Counted from the stretch's first letter, positions 41,665-51,380 are shown. The stretch: 64,000 nt of DNA from Bradyrhizobium icense (GCF_001693385.1 NZ_CP016428.1:4836001-4900000), one strand, 5' to 3'. Made by a program: numbers and translations. Notes: generated from the letters alone by a model not told the origin.

Positions 41665-44079
41665 TTGAGCCACCAAGTGTGGCGGGCCTCAAGGCTGACG
41701 CTGCTCGCCAGTGCTGCGGCTGTTTACGCAACGCTTGCTCACAGCCAGACACCGACTGCCGTTGGCCCCGACAAACCGGCTGTCTTGCTCGAAGCCATTA
41801 CAGTGGCCGCGCCACCGCGCTCCGTCGCTGCTCCGCGGCGCCCGGTGGCTGTCCGCCGGGTTCCGACAGTTTCGCCGTCGAGGTCGGTGGCGCCGGCCAG
41901 CGAAGCGTCGCCTCCGGCCGCCAACGCAAGCCTGAATCCACCGCCCTTTCAGGCGCAGCAGGAGCGCTTCATCCGACGCCCCGGCGCCGAGACCGTCGTC
42001 TCGGTGACGCAGCAAGACAAGGGCAATCAGGCGAACCTGAGGGAAGTTCTCGAGCAAACGCCGAGTGTCTACGTCACCGATCGGGGCGAGAACACGCTCG
42101 GCACAATATCGATGCGCGGCAGCGATAGTTCGCAAACCGGCCCGCGAAGCGGCCGCGGCGTGCGCGGCTACATGGATGGGGTGCCGATCGGTCGCATCGA
42201 GAGCGGCATCACCCAAGCGTTCTTCGATATGAAGGCCATCGATTACATCGAAGTCTATCGCGGCGCGAACAGTCTGCGCTATGGCGCGCTCGCGACCGGC
42301 GGAGCGATCAACGCCGTTTCCAAGACGGGATTGACCGCACCCGGAGTGGCGCTCTCGGGTTCCGGCGGGAGCTATGGCAACTCGTTCGGCCAGTTGGAAG
42401 TCGGCGGCGCGAAGGGACAGTTCGACTACTACGGTCAGGTCAACCAATATCGCAACGACGGATACGAGTTTCACTCCCGCAGCGAATCGACGAAGGCCAG
42501 CGGAAATTTCGGTTGGCGGCCGAACGAGAACATCGAGAACCGGACCTATGTGTCATTCAGCAAGAGCGAACAGCAATTGCCGACGTCGGTGCCGCTGAAG
42601 CAGCTCGATACCTACCGGCGATCCGGTTACGACCCGACCAACGCGTCATTTCCCTACAATCTGCGTGCGGACTACGACTATCAGCGCGTCGTGAACAAGA
42701 CCGTCATCCGCGCCGGCGATACGGCCTTTGAGATCGCGCCGTATTTCATGGCATCGCAGTTTGACCATCTCCCCTCACCGCGTGCCGGAATCGTCGATGT
42801 CAAATGGCAGGACAGCGGAATTTCGCTTCGCGCCGAACGCAAGACCGAGATTGCCGGCTTGCCGACCGAGCTCGTGGCGGGCTTCCGGCCGACCTACGAA
42901 ACCGCCAAATATCGCGACTGGCAATGGGCCGCCGGGTCGGCGGGCAATCAGAAATCCAAGCTCGTCTATGATGACAGTTTCCGTTCATGGCTGACGGAAG
43001 GATTCTCTGAAGCCGCGATCGAGATCGTCCCGCGGGTGCGCCTGTTTGCCGGCGCACAGGCATTCTGGACCAACCGAATCTTCCGCGACGAGTATTCGGG
43101 ACCCATGGTCCCCTCGGGCGGCCTGCTCGGGCCCGCCAGTTCAAACGGTCGTCGCAACTACGATCGTGAATTCAGCGCGCTCAATCCCAAACTCGGCGTG
43201 AACTGGGAGCACACCAAGGATCATTTCTGGTTCGCCAACATTTCGCGAAGCACCGAGGTCCCCAACAGCGGCGACATCTTCTCGCTCTTGGGCATAGAGC
43301 AAGCCGTCAACGGATTGAACAATCCGGCCGTGCAGCTCAACCTTACGCAAGACTTGCGTATGCAACGCGCCTGGACCGCCGAAACGGGCATTCGCGGCGG
43401 TTGGGAACGCTTCGGTTACGACATAACCCTCTATCATATGCGTCTGCGGGACGAGATACTGTCTCAATGCGCTCTGGGACTGATTCCGCTGAACCGCCTG
43501 ACGCCGGGACAGCGGGCGCAGATGAATGGCCAGTTCGCCTGCAGCCAGTCGGGTAGTCTTGTCGCCTACAACGCCGACCGGACCATTCACAGCGGAATCG
43601 AGACCGGCTTCAAGACGCGGCCTTTCGTCGATGTGCTTACGCACCGCGATCATGTCTTTCTGAACGCCATCTGGAACTATACCGATTTTCGCTTCGACAA
43701 CGATCCGGTATTCGGCAGCAACCGGTTGCCGGTGCTGCCGACACATCAACTGTTCGGAGAATTGGGATATCGACATCCCTCGGGCTTCTATGCTTCCGGC
43801 AATATCCGCTACGTCGGCGAACGTCAGGTGACCTTCGACGGCTCCGGTGGCGACGCCTTCATAGTCCCGGCGTACGCGCTGTACGGCATCAAAGCAGGCT
43901 GGAAGGCCCCCGATAATTCCTGGACGCTCTGGTTCGAAGGACGCAACCTGACGAACGTCGCCTATGTGGGTGACTTCGTACCGCTGCTGAAATCCAGCGA
44001 TGCGGCATCCGGAACGCCGTCAGTTTATCCCGGTACGGGGCGGGCGTTCTATGCTGGCTTCACCAAGCGATTCAACTAG
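41665..44079 (+). CDS. TonB-dependent outer-membrane receptor, putative zinc/zincophore uptake
   Basis: An ~800-residue receptor; the start is TTG 41665 or GTG 41677, both poorly spaced from the GGGGGA before them. A signal peptide spans about 1-28. A TonB-box-like LEAITVAAP follows a Pro-rich linker. The plug (about 95-215) has LREVLEQTPSVYV, GTISMRGSDSS, the YMDGVPIG loop and IEVYRGANSLRYGALATGGAINAVSK. The barrel ends in the aromatic ...YAGFTKRFN. It would import a metal or chelate across the outer membrane. It is the first gene of an operon behind a Zur-like palindrome, followed at 12 bp by the CobN-like gene. Confidence 0.88.
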   Translation: MSHQVWRASRLTLLASAAAVYATLAHSQTPTAVGPDKPAVLLEAITVAAPPRSVAAPRRPVAVRRVPTVSPSRSVAPASEASPPAANASLNPPPFQAQQERFIRRPGAETVVSVTQQDKGNQANLREVLEQTPSVYVTDRGENTLGTISMRGSDSSQTGPRSGRGVRGYMDGVPIGRIESGITQAFFDMKAIDYIEVYRGANSLRYGALATGGAINAVSKTGLTAPGVALSGSGGSYGNSFGQLEVGGAKGQFDYYGQVNQYRNDGYEFHSRSESTKASGNFGWRPNENIENRTYVSFSKSEQQLPTSVPLKQLDTYRRSGYDPTNASFPYNLRADYDYQRVVNKTVIRAGDTAFEIAPYFMASQFDHLPSPRAGIVDVKWQDSGISLRAERKTEIAGLPTELVAGFRPTYETAKYRDWQWAAGSAGNQKSKLVYDDSFRSWLTEGFSEAAIEIVPRVRLFAGAQAFWTNRIFRDEYSGPMVPSGGLLGPASSNGRRNYDREFSALNPKLGVNWEHTKDHFWFANISRSTEVPNSGDIFSLLGIEQAVNGLNNPAVQLNLTQDLRMQRAWTAETGIRGGWERFGYDITLYHMRLRDEILSQCALGLIPLNRLTPGQRAQMNGQFACSQSGSLVAYNADRTIHSGIETGFKTRPFVDVLTHRDHVFLNAIWNYTDFRFDNDPVFGSNRLPVLPTHQLFGELGYRHPSGFYASGNIRYVGERQVTFDGSGGDAFIVPAYALYGIKAGWKAPDNSWTLWFEGRNLTNVAYVGDFVPLLKSSDAASGTPSVYPGTGRAFYAGFTKRFN

Positions 44080-44091
44080 CGGGATCGCGCG

Positions 44092-47000
44092 ATGTTGAAC
44101 CGTATCGGTTTCGCTTTGAGCTGCCTTGCGATCGTGGCCCTCGTTGGCTTTCCATCGCCTGCGACGAGAGCGCAAGATGCGGGTGCTTCACGTCCTGTTT
44201 CGCACCTTCGTGTCATCACGACCGATTTTGTGCTGCCGGGGAGACTCGACAAGCTTGCGCGCCTCGCTGGGGACGCCGGGTTGAAACTCGATCACGTCTA
44301 TGTTGAGGCCGACGCTGGCGATCCCAAGGCCTGGATCGCGGGCGTCGACCTCGTGATTCTCGATACGCCTCGACCGATGGATGTGGCGAAGGTTCAGGAG
44401 CGGATTCGCACTACCTTGACGGAAAGTCGGACGCCGTGGATCCGCGTCGGCGGCGGCCCACCGGGATACGGCAATCTTCCGCCGACCGAAGCACGGCGGC
44501 TGCTTGGTTATTATTCCGGCGGAGGGGAATCCAACCTTCGCGCGATGTTTGCATCGCTCGTTGCGCAGGGTAATTCCTCGATCCCTGCGCCCACATCCAT
44601 CCCGCAGACGGGATTCTATCACCCGCAGGCCGATGCGCTCTTCAAGTCCGTCGAGGATTACCTGCAATGGGGGGCCGGTCGCTGGAAGCAAGATGCACCG
44701 CGTATCGCCATCAATATCCACCCAGGCTTGATATCCGGGATGGAGACGCAGGTGCTCGATGCATTGGTCGCGCGCAGCGAGAGTCTCGGCCTGGTGCCAA
44801 TCCCCTTCTGGCTCGATGCCGCGGACCCGGCAGCGCTGCAAAAGAGCGTCGGCTCAGCAAAACCCGATCTGCTGATCGTAGCCACCCATATGCAGAACGG
44901 CCGGGCCCGACGCGCCGAGTTTGCTGGCCTCAATATTCCCGTGATCCAGACGGTTAGCTTCCGGGAGGGCGATCCGGAAGCCTGGTCAGTTGCCGATACA
45001 GGCATGAACTCGAGGCTTGTTGCGACGTTCCTCGCGCAGCCGGAAAGCTGGGGTATCAGCGACCCCATGGTGATCGAGGCCGTCCGCAGAGGCGAGCCGG
45101 TGCCGATATCCCAGCAGGTGGATGCCTTGTTGCACAAGGCGGCGCAACTGTCCGCTCTCCGTCGCAAGCCGGCGGAGGACAAGCGGCTGGCGTTGATGTT
45201 CTGGAACTATCCGCCGGGAGAAAAAAATGTCTCGGCTTCCAATCTAAACGTTCCACGCAGCCTCGAACGCCTGACCTCATCGCTTGCATCGGCCGGCTAC
45301 AACGTACCTGCCGCGGACGAGGCACGGTTTGTCAAATCTGCCCAGGCGATGATGGGCGCCCTGTATCATCCGGAACGGCTGCCCGCTTTGCGCGACGAAG
45401 GCCTCGCCGCCACCCTGCCACTCGCCCGCTATCGCGCATGGCTGGACGAATTACCGCAGAGGCGCCGCGAAGAACTGCTGGCGCGCTGGGGCGATCCAGG
45501 CGCTCAACCCGACGTCATCGAGATCGCAGGCGAAAAGCATTTCGTCATTCCGCGCCTTGCGCTCGGCAATCTTGTCATTATGCCGCAGCCGCCCCGTAGC
45601 GGGCAGCCGGGCGCCGACTATCACGACACCAAACAACCGCCCGGGCACCTCTATCTCGCTACATATCTTTATCTGCGCGAAGCCCACGGCGCCGATGCGC
45701 TCATCCATTTCGGTACCCACGGCACGCAGGAATGGACACCCGGCAAGGATCGCGGATTGTCCGTCGACGATTATCCCTATCTCGCCGTCGGCGCCCTGCC
45801 GGTGTTCTATCCCTACATCCAGGACAATGTTGCGGAAGCGATCCAGGCCAAACGCCGAGGCCGCGCCGTGACGGTCAGCCATCAGACACCACCCTTCTCG
45901 CCGGCCGGTCTCTACGACGAGCTGCGCGACCTGCATGCCAAGATCCACGAACATGCGCAGCTCGACGAAGGCGCGGTCCGCGACCGGGTCGCGGCCCAGC
46001 TTCGCAAGACCGTGCTGGCCGCCAACATGCACCGCGATATGGGATGGAGCGAGCAGCGAATGCAGGACGACTTTGCCGCCTTCCTCGCAGAACTGCACGA
46101 TCATGTGCACGCGCTCGCCGACCATGCCATGCCGCACGGCCTGCATACTTTTGGTGAGCCGGCCAGCGATGAGGAACGCGTCGCGACCGTCATGCAGCAG
46201 CTCGGCACACCGTTCTATCGGAAGCTTGGCGCCGATCCGAAGGAGTTTTTCGCAGTCGATTCGAGCAAACTACAGGACAGCCCGCCTTACCGGCTGCTGC
46301 GACGGCATCTGAGGCAAGGCGCCTCGCTCGACGAAGTAGCGGATCCGGAACTGCGGACGATGCTTGAGCGCGCCATGGCTCTCGATCGCCACCTCGTCGA
46401 GACGGGCGAAATCGAGGCGCTGCTTGCGGGCCTTGCCGGCAGCTTCGTCGCCCCGGGTCCCGGCGGCGACCCCATCCGCAATCCCGATGTGCCCAGCGGC
46501 CGCAACCTGTTTGGATTTGAACCGGACAAGATTCCGACCAGAGAGGCCTACGAGGCAGGCGGCGTGGCGCTCACGCAGCTTCTCGATGCATATCGTGCCG
46601 AGCACGGCGGCAAAATCCCGACGAAGCTGGCCTTCAGCTTGTGGTCGGGCGAGACCATGCGTCACCTCGGGATGATGGAAGCGCAGGCGATGCATGCGCT
46701 GGGACTTCGCCCGGTCTGGGACCCGGGCGGACGTGTCGTTGCAATGGAGATCATTCCCGCTGCGGAACTCGGCCGCGCCCGCATCGACGCGGTACTGCAG
46801 GTGACCAGCGTTTATCGCGACCAGTTTGACGGCTTCATGCGGCTGCTTGCCGGCGCCATTGCGCGGCTCGGCACTCTCGACGAGGCCGGAAACACGGTTG
46901 CTCACAACACGGAAGCGATCGCCAGCAGACTGAGCGGCCAACTGGGGACAGCACGAGCGCGCCGCCTTGCGTCCATGCGAATGTTCAGCAATGCGCCCGG

Positions 47001-48000
47001 CGATTACGGAACAAGCCTGCCGGGCGCCATCCTAAAGTCCACCGCCTGGGAAGAGGACGCGCCGCTTGCGGAAGCGTTCCTGTCGCGGCTGCAATACGCC
47101 TATGGCGACAAGGAATGGGGAGCACAGATCGAGGGCGGAAACCTGTTTGCCGAGCAATTGAAGGGTACGCAAGCTGCAGTCCTTTCACGCTCCTCGAAGC
47201 TGCACGGCATCCTTTCCACCGACCACCCGTTCGAATATCTCGGCGGCTTGTCAATTGCGGTTCGACATCTCGATGGCCGCAGTCCCTCGCTCTATATCGC
47301 CAACCTGCGCGAACAGAACTCCCGCATCACCTCAGCGGCCAGATTCCTCGCCGACGAGATGCGTTCGCGCTACCTCAACCCGCACTGGATCGAGGGAATG
47401 CGGCAGGAGGGTTATGCGGGAACACTGGAGATACTGAATGTCGTCAACAATTTCTTCGGATGGCAGGTGACCGATCCGAACACCGTGCGCGCCGATCAAT
47501 GGCAGGCGATGCATGACACCTTTGTTCGCGACATCCGCAACCTGGACCTTGCTGCCTGGTTCGAGGCGCACAACCCGACCGCGCAGGCGCAGATCCTCGA
47601 ACGGATGATCGAAGCGATCCGAAAAGGCTACTGGGACGCTGCCGAGCAGACCCGCAAGGAGTTAATTCAACGCTGGCAGGAGCTCGCGGCCCGTCACGGC
47701 GTCAATCTCGGCGAGCCGGAGACTATCGCCTTCATTGCAAAAACAGCGGCCGGCTTTGGCTTGAACGCCGCGGCCGGCGGCGCCGCCTCGAACCAACCGA
47801 AATCGCCGGAAGAGCCGGCGGATGGATCCGAGCCGGTTCGTGGCCCCGTCCTTCAGCCGACGCCCCCAGCGCCGGCCGGTGCCGATGTCGGCTGGCGCGC
47901 CTTGCTTGGCGCTGCATTCCTGTTTGCTTGTTTCCTTGCCGGCGCGGGCGCTCAGACGCGCGCCAACCGGCATATATCGACTTTGGGACGAGGCGCATGA
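44092..48000 (+). CDS. secreted, membrane-tethered CobN/Mg-chelatase H-like subunit
   Basis: A 1302-residue CobN/BchH-family protein. Unlike the cytoplasmic cobaltochelatase it has a signal peptide (about 1-27) and a C-terminal hydrophobic helix (about 1262-1283) after a Pro-rich stretch, so it should face the periplasm while anchored. Family motifs include GGPPGYGNLPP, DTKQPPGHLYLATYLYLRE, the FGTHGTQEW motif (540-548), NLFGFEPDKIP (805-815) and SLWSGETMRHLGMMEAQAMHALG. No CobS/CobT partner is present. Similar genes occur with TonB receptors in Zur-controlled loci (for example Pseudomonas PA1922-PA1925), so a role in metal handling during uptake is inferred. Confidence 0.88.
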   Translation: MLNRIGFALSCLAIVALVGFPSPATRAQDAGASRPVSHLRVITTDFVLPGRLDKLARLAGDAGLKLDHVYVEADAGDPKAWIAGVDLVILDTPRPMDVAKVQERIRTTLTESRTPWIRVGGGPPGYGNLPPTEARRLLGYYSGGGESNLRAMFASLVAQGNSSIPAPTSIPQTGFYHPQADALFKSVEDYLQWGAGRWKQDAPRIAINIHPGLISGMETQVLDALVARSESLGLVPIPFWLDAADPAALQKSVGSAKPDLLIVATHMQNGRARRAEFAGLNIPVIQTVSFREGDPEAWSVADTGMNSRLVATFLAQPESWGISDPMVIEAVRRGEPVPISQQVDALLHKAAQLSALRRKPAEDKRLALMFWNYPPGEKNVSASNLNVPRSLERLTSSLASAGYNVPAADEARFVKSAQAMMGALYHPERLPALRDEGLAATLPLARYRAWLDELPQRRREELLARWGDPGAQPDVIEIAGEKHFVIPRLALGNLVIMPQPPRSGQPGADYHDTKQPPGHLYLATYLYLREAHGADALIHFGTHGTQEWTPGKDRGLSVDDYPYLAVGALPVFYPYIQDNVAEAIQAKRRGRAVTVSHQTPPFSPAGLYDELRDLHAKIHEHAQLDEGAVRDRVAAQLRKTVLAANMHRDMGWSEQRMQDDFAAFLAELHDHVHALADHAMPHGLHTFGEPASDEERVATVMQQLGTPFYRKLGADPKEFFAVDSSKLQDSPPYRLLRRHLRQGASLDEVADPELRTMLERAMALDRHLVETGEIEALLAGLAGSFVAPGPGGDPIRNPDVPSGRNLFGFEPDKIPTREAYEAGGVALTQLLDAYRAEHGGKIPTKLAFSLWSGETMRHLGMMEAQAMHALGLRPVWDPGGRVVAMEIIPAAELGRARIDAVLQVTSVYRDQFDGFMRLLAGAIARLGTLDEAGNTVAHNTEAIASRLSGQLGTARARRLASMRMFSNAPGDYGTSLPGAILKSTAWEEDAPLAEAFLSRLQYAYGDKEWGAQIEGGNLFAEQLKGTQAAVLSRSSKLHGILSTDHPFEYLGGLSIAVRHLDGRSPSLYIANLREQNSRITSAARFLADEMRSRYLNPHWIEGMRQEGYAGTLEILNVVNNFFGWQVTDPNTVRADQWQAMHDTFVRDIRNLDLAAWFEAHNPTAQAQILERMIEAIRKGYWDAAEQTRKELIQRWQELAARHGVNLGEPETIAFIAKTAAGFGLNAAAGGAASNQPKSPEEPADGSEPVRGPVLQPTPPAPAGADVGWRALLGAAFLFACFLAGAGAQTRANRHISTLGRGA

Positions 48001-48476
48001 AAAGTATCGATTCCACTCTGTATGTTCTTACGACGGTGTTTCTGTATCCGATCCTGGCGCTGATCCTGGCCTCCCTGATCTACGCGTGCGTCGCGCTGGG
48101 AGCGTTTGCCGCCGAGGCAGTGCAACGCGGACGCGGCCAACACCGGTCTCGCCTTTCCGCCTATCATGCGGCAACGCGCGCCGGCAGTGCCGATCTCGAA
48201 CTATGGATCATGCAGCAGCTTGAGTGGCTGAGGATCGTGTCGCGCACTGCGCCGATGCTTGGACTCGTCGCGACGATGATTCCGATGGGACCGGCACTGC
48301 TCGCGCTGTCCAACAATAACGCCAGAGCCGTCGGGGAAAATCTGGCACTCGCCTTCTCGTCCGTGATCCTGGCCCTGGTAACGGCAAGCATCACCTTTGC
48401 GATCCTGACGGTACGCCGCCGCTGGCTGTTGCAGGAGTTGCGCGCTGTGGAACGCGCCCAGGAGACTGCGCCATGA
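47997..48476 (+). CDS. ExbB/TolQ/MotA-type proton channel protein
   Basis: A 159-residue protein, ATG 47997 overlapping the CobN-like stop (ATGA). Helix 1 is VLTTVFLYPILALILASLIYACVAL; after a cytoplasmic segment (WIMQQLEWLRIVSRTAP) come helices 2 and 3: TAPMLGLVATMIPMGPAL and NLALAFSSVILALVTASITFAIL. The TAPxLGL...GxxPAL and the polar threonine in helix 3 are the ExbB/TolQ signature. Next to a TonB receptor and an ExbD-like protein, it should energise transport with the proton gradient. Confidence 0.87.
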   Translation: MKSIDSTLYVLTTVFLYPILALILASLIYACVALGAFAAEAVQRGRGQHRSRLSAYHAATRAGSADLELWIMQQLEWLRIVSRTAPMLGLVATMIPMGPALLALSNNNARAVGENLALAFSSVILALVTASITFAILTVRRRWLLQELRAVERAQETAP

Positions 48477-48952
48477 GGTTCTTGTCGGAGACAGACGCGG
48501 ACGATCCAATTCTTTCGGTGGTCAATCTGATCGATGTATTTCTCGTTGTCATCGCGATGTTGATGATCGTTATCGTGCAGAATCCGCTCAATCCATTCTC
48601 GAACAAGGACGTTGTCGTCGTCGAAAATCTGGGCAAGCCGGACATGCGCATCGTCGTGAAAGACGCAGAGTCGATGACGCAATATGAGACGACCGGCGAG
48701 ATCGGCGAAGGGCGGGGAATGCGCGCCGGCATCACCTACCGCTTGCCGGACGGGCGGCTGATCTATGTGCCGGAGGAACTCGCCCATAGGCAAGACAACG
48801 CCGTCGGTAAAGATACCCGTCGTTCTGGCAGGCGACCTCGGCGTGCCAGGCGCGGTGGCCGGAACACACCTACCGGCAAGCTCGTCGGCCGCCTTCGCCC
48901 TTGTTCCGGGCGTTTTCTTAAGAGGCCACGCTCTCGCCACTCGCGCCCGTGA
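48473..48952 (+). CDS. DUF2149 protein, ExbD-like subunit, with Arg-rich tail
   Basis: A 159-residue protein overlapping the ExbB-like gene by 4 bp. Its single N-terminal helix SVVNLIDVFLVVIAMLMIVIV has Asp21 in an IDVxLV context, the same pattern as the proton-carrying Asp25 of ExbD (FIDVMLVLL). The soluble part ends in the family-typical GITYRLPDGRLIYVPEE (about residue 102). The remaining ~57 residues are Arg/Pro-rich and unlike DUF2149 proteins, suggesting a lost stop or a frameshift near 48780. It should pair with the preceding channel protein as a dedicated ExbBD-like motor. Confidence 0.82.
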   Translation: MRFLSETDADDPILSVVNLIDVFLVVIAMLMIVIVQNPLNPFSNKDVVVVENLGKPDMRIVVKDAESMTQYETTGEIGEGRGMRAGITYRLPDGRLIYVPEELAHRQDNAVGKDTRRSGRRPRRARRGGRNTPTGKLVGRLRPCSGRFLKRPRSRHSRP

Positions 48953-48977
48953 CAGGCGGCTGGCCGCACGGATCGGA

Positions 48978-49400
48978 CTAGATCAGAAGCAGAAGCTTCA
49001 GCGCGAAGTAGATCCACATCACGAGCAGCACCAGCGCGCCGGCAAACCACGCCAGGCTGCGCTGCTGGATGTTGTTGGTGGTGACGAAAATCCCGGCATG
49101 GGCAAATCGTGTCACCACGAACACCCAGGACATCAGCACGATGAAGAGATCGGTCCGCCGCAGCGGTAGCGCCAGCGCGATCAGGAGGTAGAACAGCAGC
49201 GGCACTTCGAACTGATTTGAGAAGCAATTGCCGATCTGGGCCACGCGGGGCGGATACTTCGGCTGTCCGAGCGCGATGTCCTTCAGGCTGGTTTCCCGGG
49301 CCTTCACCGCCTTGGTGCGGGCCGTCACCATCCAGAACATCAGGAAGAATGTGAGCCCGATCAGAACGAAGACCGGCAGCAAAACCATTTGAACCGACAT
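48978..49400 (-). CDS. MAPEG family membrane protein
   Basis: A 140-residue protein from the ATG at 49400 (GGGGGAG upstream), with four hydrophobic helices. The RTKAVKARETSLKDIALGQPKYPPRVAQIGNCFSNQFEVPLLFYLL region carries the family's NxxNxFExPxLFY-like motif, and FVVTRFAHAGIFVTTN the RxxH-type segment. MAPEG proteins include GSH-dependent microsomal transferases; bacterial members are mostly uncharacterised. Convergent with the CobN operon. Confidence 0.87.
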   Translation of the reverse strand: MSVQMVLLPVFVLIGLTFFLMFWMVTARTKAVKARETSLKDIALGQPKYPPRVAQIGNCFSNQFEVPLLFYLLIALALPLRRTDLFIVLMSWVFVVTRFAHAGIFVTTNNIQQRSLAWFAGALVLLVMWIYFALKLLLLI

Positions 49401-49577
49401 GAGAATCTCCCCCGAAGCCTGCATGAGGCCTTACAGCAATAACGAGACGCCCCTCACCTGACAAATGCACTTAACCGGGCTCGCTTGAACCACAAGGAGA
49501 GGCCAGACGACCAACTATCGAGAATTCCGAAGGTTCTGGTCTCGAACCGGCCTTGGACAGCAATCCGCGAGCAGGCG

Positions 49578-50270
49578 ATGAACATCACCTCCCCGATCCT
49601 GACCGGCGCCGGTCGCGCTGCCGAACTGCCCGGCGATTCCGTGACCTCCCTGCTCCAGGCCGTCGGATTTAGCGACGGCCCCGATGGCGGCCTTGGCATC
49701 GTCATGTCGGCATTGGCCGGCATCGCCGCGGCGCTGGCGGTGGCGATCATGCTCTCGGTCCATTTCCACAGCGGCCACCGCGGCCGCCACGATCTGGTCA
49801 AGCACGGGCTTGCCGCTTCCGCGGTGCTGGTCCTGCTCGCCTTCGCGATCTCGGACATCAGGCACGCGGCGCAGGCCTATCTCGGCCTCAATCCGGCGAA
49901 GCCCGCAGTGGAATTTGAAATCCGCCTGCCGAAGGCAACATTGACGACCGCCGCCGACATCCAGATCGAGCTGCTGACTGACCGGAACCAGAAGCTGGCA
50001 AAGGTTCAGGAGGCGCTGGCCTCGACCGCCGACGGCCGAAGCATCTTGCGCGGGACGGTGACGCTCGATTATCGCACCACCGAGCGGATGATGGTGCTGA
50101 ACCTGCCCGGCCGGACCCAGAGCACGTTCCGGCTACGGCTGCCGGCGAGCCCATCGCGCTCCGACCAGTTCGGGCCGTGGCATCTGGCCGACGGCATCGT
50201 CGCCGCCAATGGCGGCACGGTGACATCGGAGATTCATGACGCCTTCGCGATCCGCTACCGCGTGCTCTGA
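49578..50270 (+). CDS. two-helix membrane protein with C-terminal soluble domain, unknown function
   Basis: A 230-residue protein, taking ATG 49578. Two hydrophobic helices (GIVMSALAGIAAALAVAIMLSVHF at about 38-61 and LAASAVLVLLAFAIS at about 77-92) are followed by a ~130-residue extracytoplasmic region starting VEFEIRLPKATLTT...IQIELLTDRNQKLAKVQEAL and ending in strands (WHLADGIVAANGG...AIRYRVL). I do not recognise a named family. It lies upstream of a hydrolase on the same strand, 119 bp apart. Confidence 0.6.
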   Translation: MNITSPILTGAGRAAELPGDSVTSLLQAVGFSDGPDGGLGIVMSALAGIAAALAVAIMLSVHFHSGHRGRHDLVKHGLAASAVLVLLAFAISDIRHAAQAYLGLNPAKPAVEFEIRLPKATLTTAADIQIELLTDRNQKLAKVQEALASTADGRSILRGTVTLDYRTTERMMVLNLPGRTQSTFRLRLPASPSRSDQFGPWHLADGIVAANGGTVTSEIHDAFAIRYRVL

Positions 50271-50389
50271 CGCCATTAAGATATAAAGATGGCGGACCGC
50301 TGGGCACATTTGCTTTGACGCCAACAACCAGCGCTCTACTGTATCCCTGACGGTCGCCGAAAAAGAGCGACCGCGGGAGGATTGCAACT

Positions 50390-51358
50390 TTGCGATTTCG
50401 CGATTCCGACATTGTTTTCGCTGGCGGCGCCAAGGGACAGAATATCGACATTCTCACCGCCAATCCGCTTAACTACTTCCACGTCATCAGCAATGCGGCC
50501 GAGCTGCCCAGACTTGTGATCGACGGCAAGCTGTTCCTGCCGGCCTCGAACAATCGCAAACGCAACGGAAAGCTTCCGCTGGTGATGGTGGCGCCGGGCA
50601 GCCTCGGGGTGGCGCCCTCGCACCTGGCGCATGCCGAAACGGTGGTCGGCGACGGTTTTGCGGCGTTCGTCCTCGACAGTTTCGGCGCGCGCGACGTGAC
50701 CTCGACGGTTGCCAACCAGACGCAATTTTCCTTTGCCGCCAGCGCCTATGACGTGCTGGCGGCCTGGCTGGTGCTGTCGAACCATCCGGAGATCGACGCT
50801 TCCCGGATCGGCGCGCAAGGCCATAGCCGCGGGGGATCGGCCGTGCTGACGGCTGCGACGCGCCGCTTTGCCGATGCGGTGGTCGGCGCTGGCGCCGGAT
50901 TCAGAAGCGTGCTCGCGGCCTATCCCTGGAGCGGCCATCAGTTCCTCGATCCATCCGTCGACGAAACCGAAATCCGCGTCATCATGGGCGATGCCGATGA
51001 ATGGTGCTCGCCGATGCAGGTGCAGGGCCATTGCCAGGCGATCCGCCTCTCCGGCGGAAGAGCGACGATGCGGCTGATCGGCGGTGCGCAGCACAGTTTT
51101 GACCGCGGCACCGCGATCGAGAACGTCGCTGACGCGTCCGTCTCCCCGGCCGCGCCGACGGCCTATATCGCCAATGACGGCGCCTTCATCCATCCGCTTC
51201 AGGGCGTCGCAGAGAGCAAGCTCACCGACCGCGACCTGATGGTCTATGCGCTGAAGGCCGGCTATGGCCGCAAGGGCGCAAGAATCGGCAGCCGCGACGG
51301 CGATGCCGAATTGTTTCGGGCGGACATGCTGGCGTTTTGGCGACGGACGTTGGGGTGA
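50390..51358 (+). CDS. alpha/beta hydrolase (dienelactone-hydrolase-like)
   Basis: A 322-residue hydrolase starting at TTG 50390, with GGGAGG 9 bases upstream. The nucleophile elbow is IGAQGHSRGGSAVLTAA (GHSRG, about residue 145), the Asp is likely in VIMGDADEWCSP and the His in GGAQHSFDRG (about 232), giving an intact Ser-Asp-His triad. The wide lid region resembles secreted dienelactone-hydrolase-type proteins, though no signal peptide is apparent. The substrate is unknown. Confidence 0.82.
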   Translation: MRFRDSDIVFAGGAKGQNIDILTANPLNYFHVISNAAELPRLVIDGKLFLPASNNRKRNGKLPLVMVAPGSLGVAPSHLAHAETVVGDGFAAFVLDSFGARDVTSTVANQTQFSFAASAYDVLAAWLVLSNHPEIDASRIGAQGHSRGGSAVLTAATRRFADAVVGAGAGFRSVLAAYPWSGHQFLDPSVDETEIRVIMGDADEWCSPMQVQGHCQAIRLSGGRATMRLIGGAQHSFDRGTAIENVADASVSPAAPTAYIANDGAFIHPLQGVAESKLTDRDLMVYALKAGYGRKGARIGSRDGDAELFRADMLAFWRRTLG

Positions 51359-51380
51359 GGATAGGTTGCCATCCCGAAAC

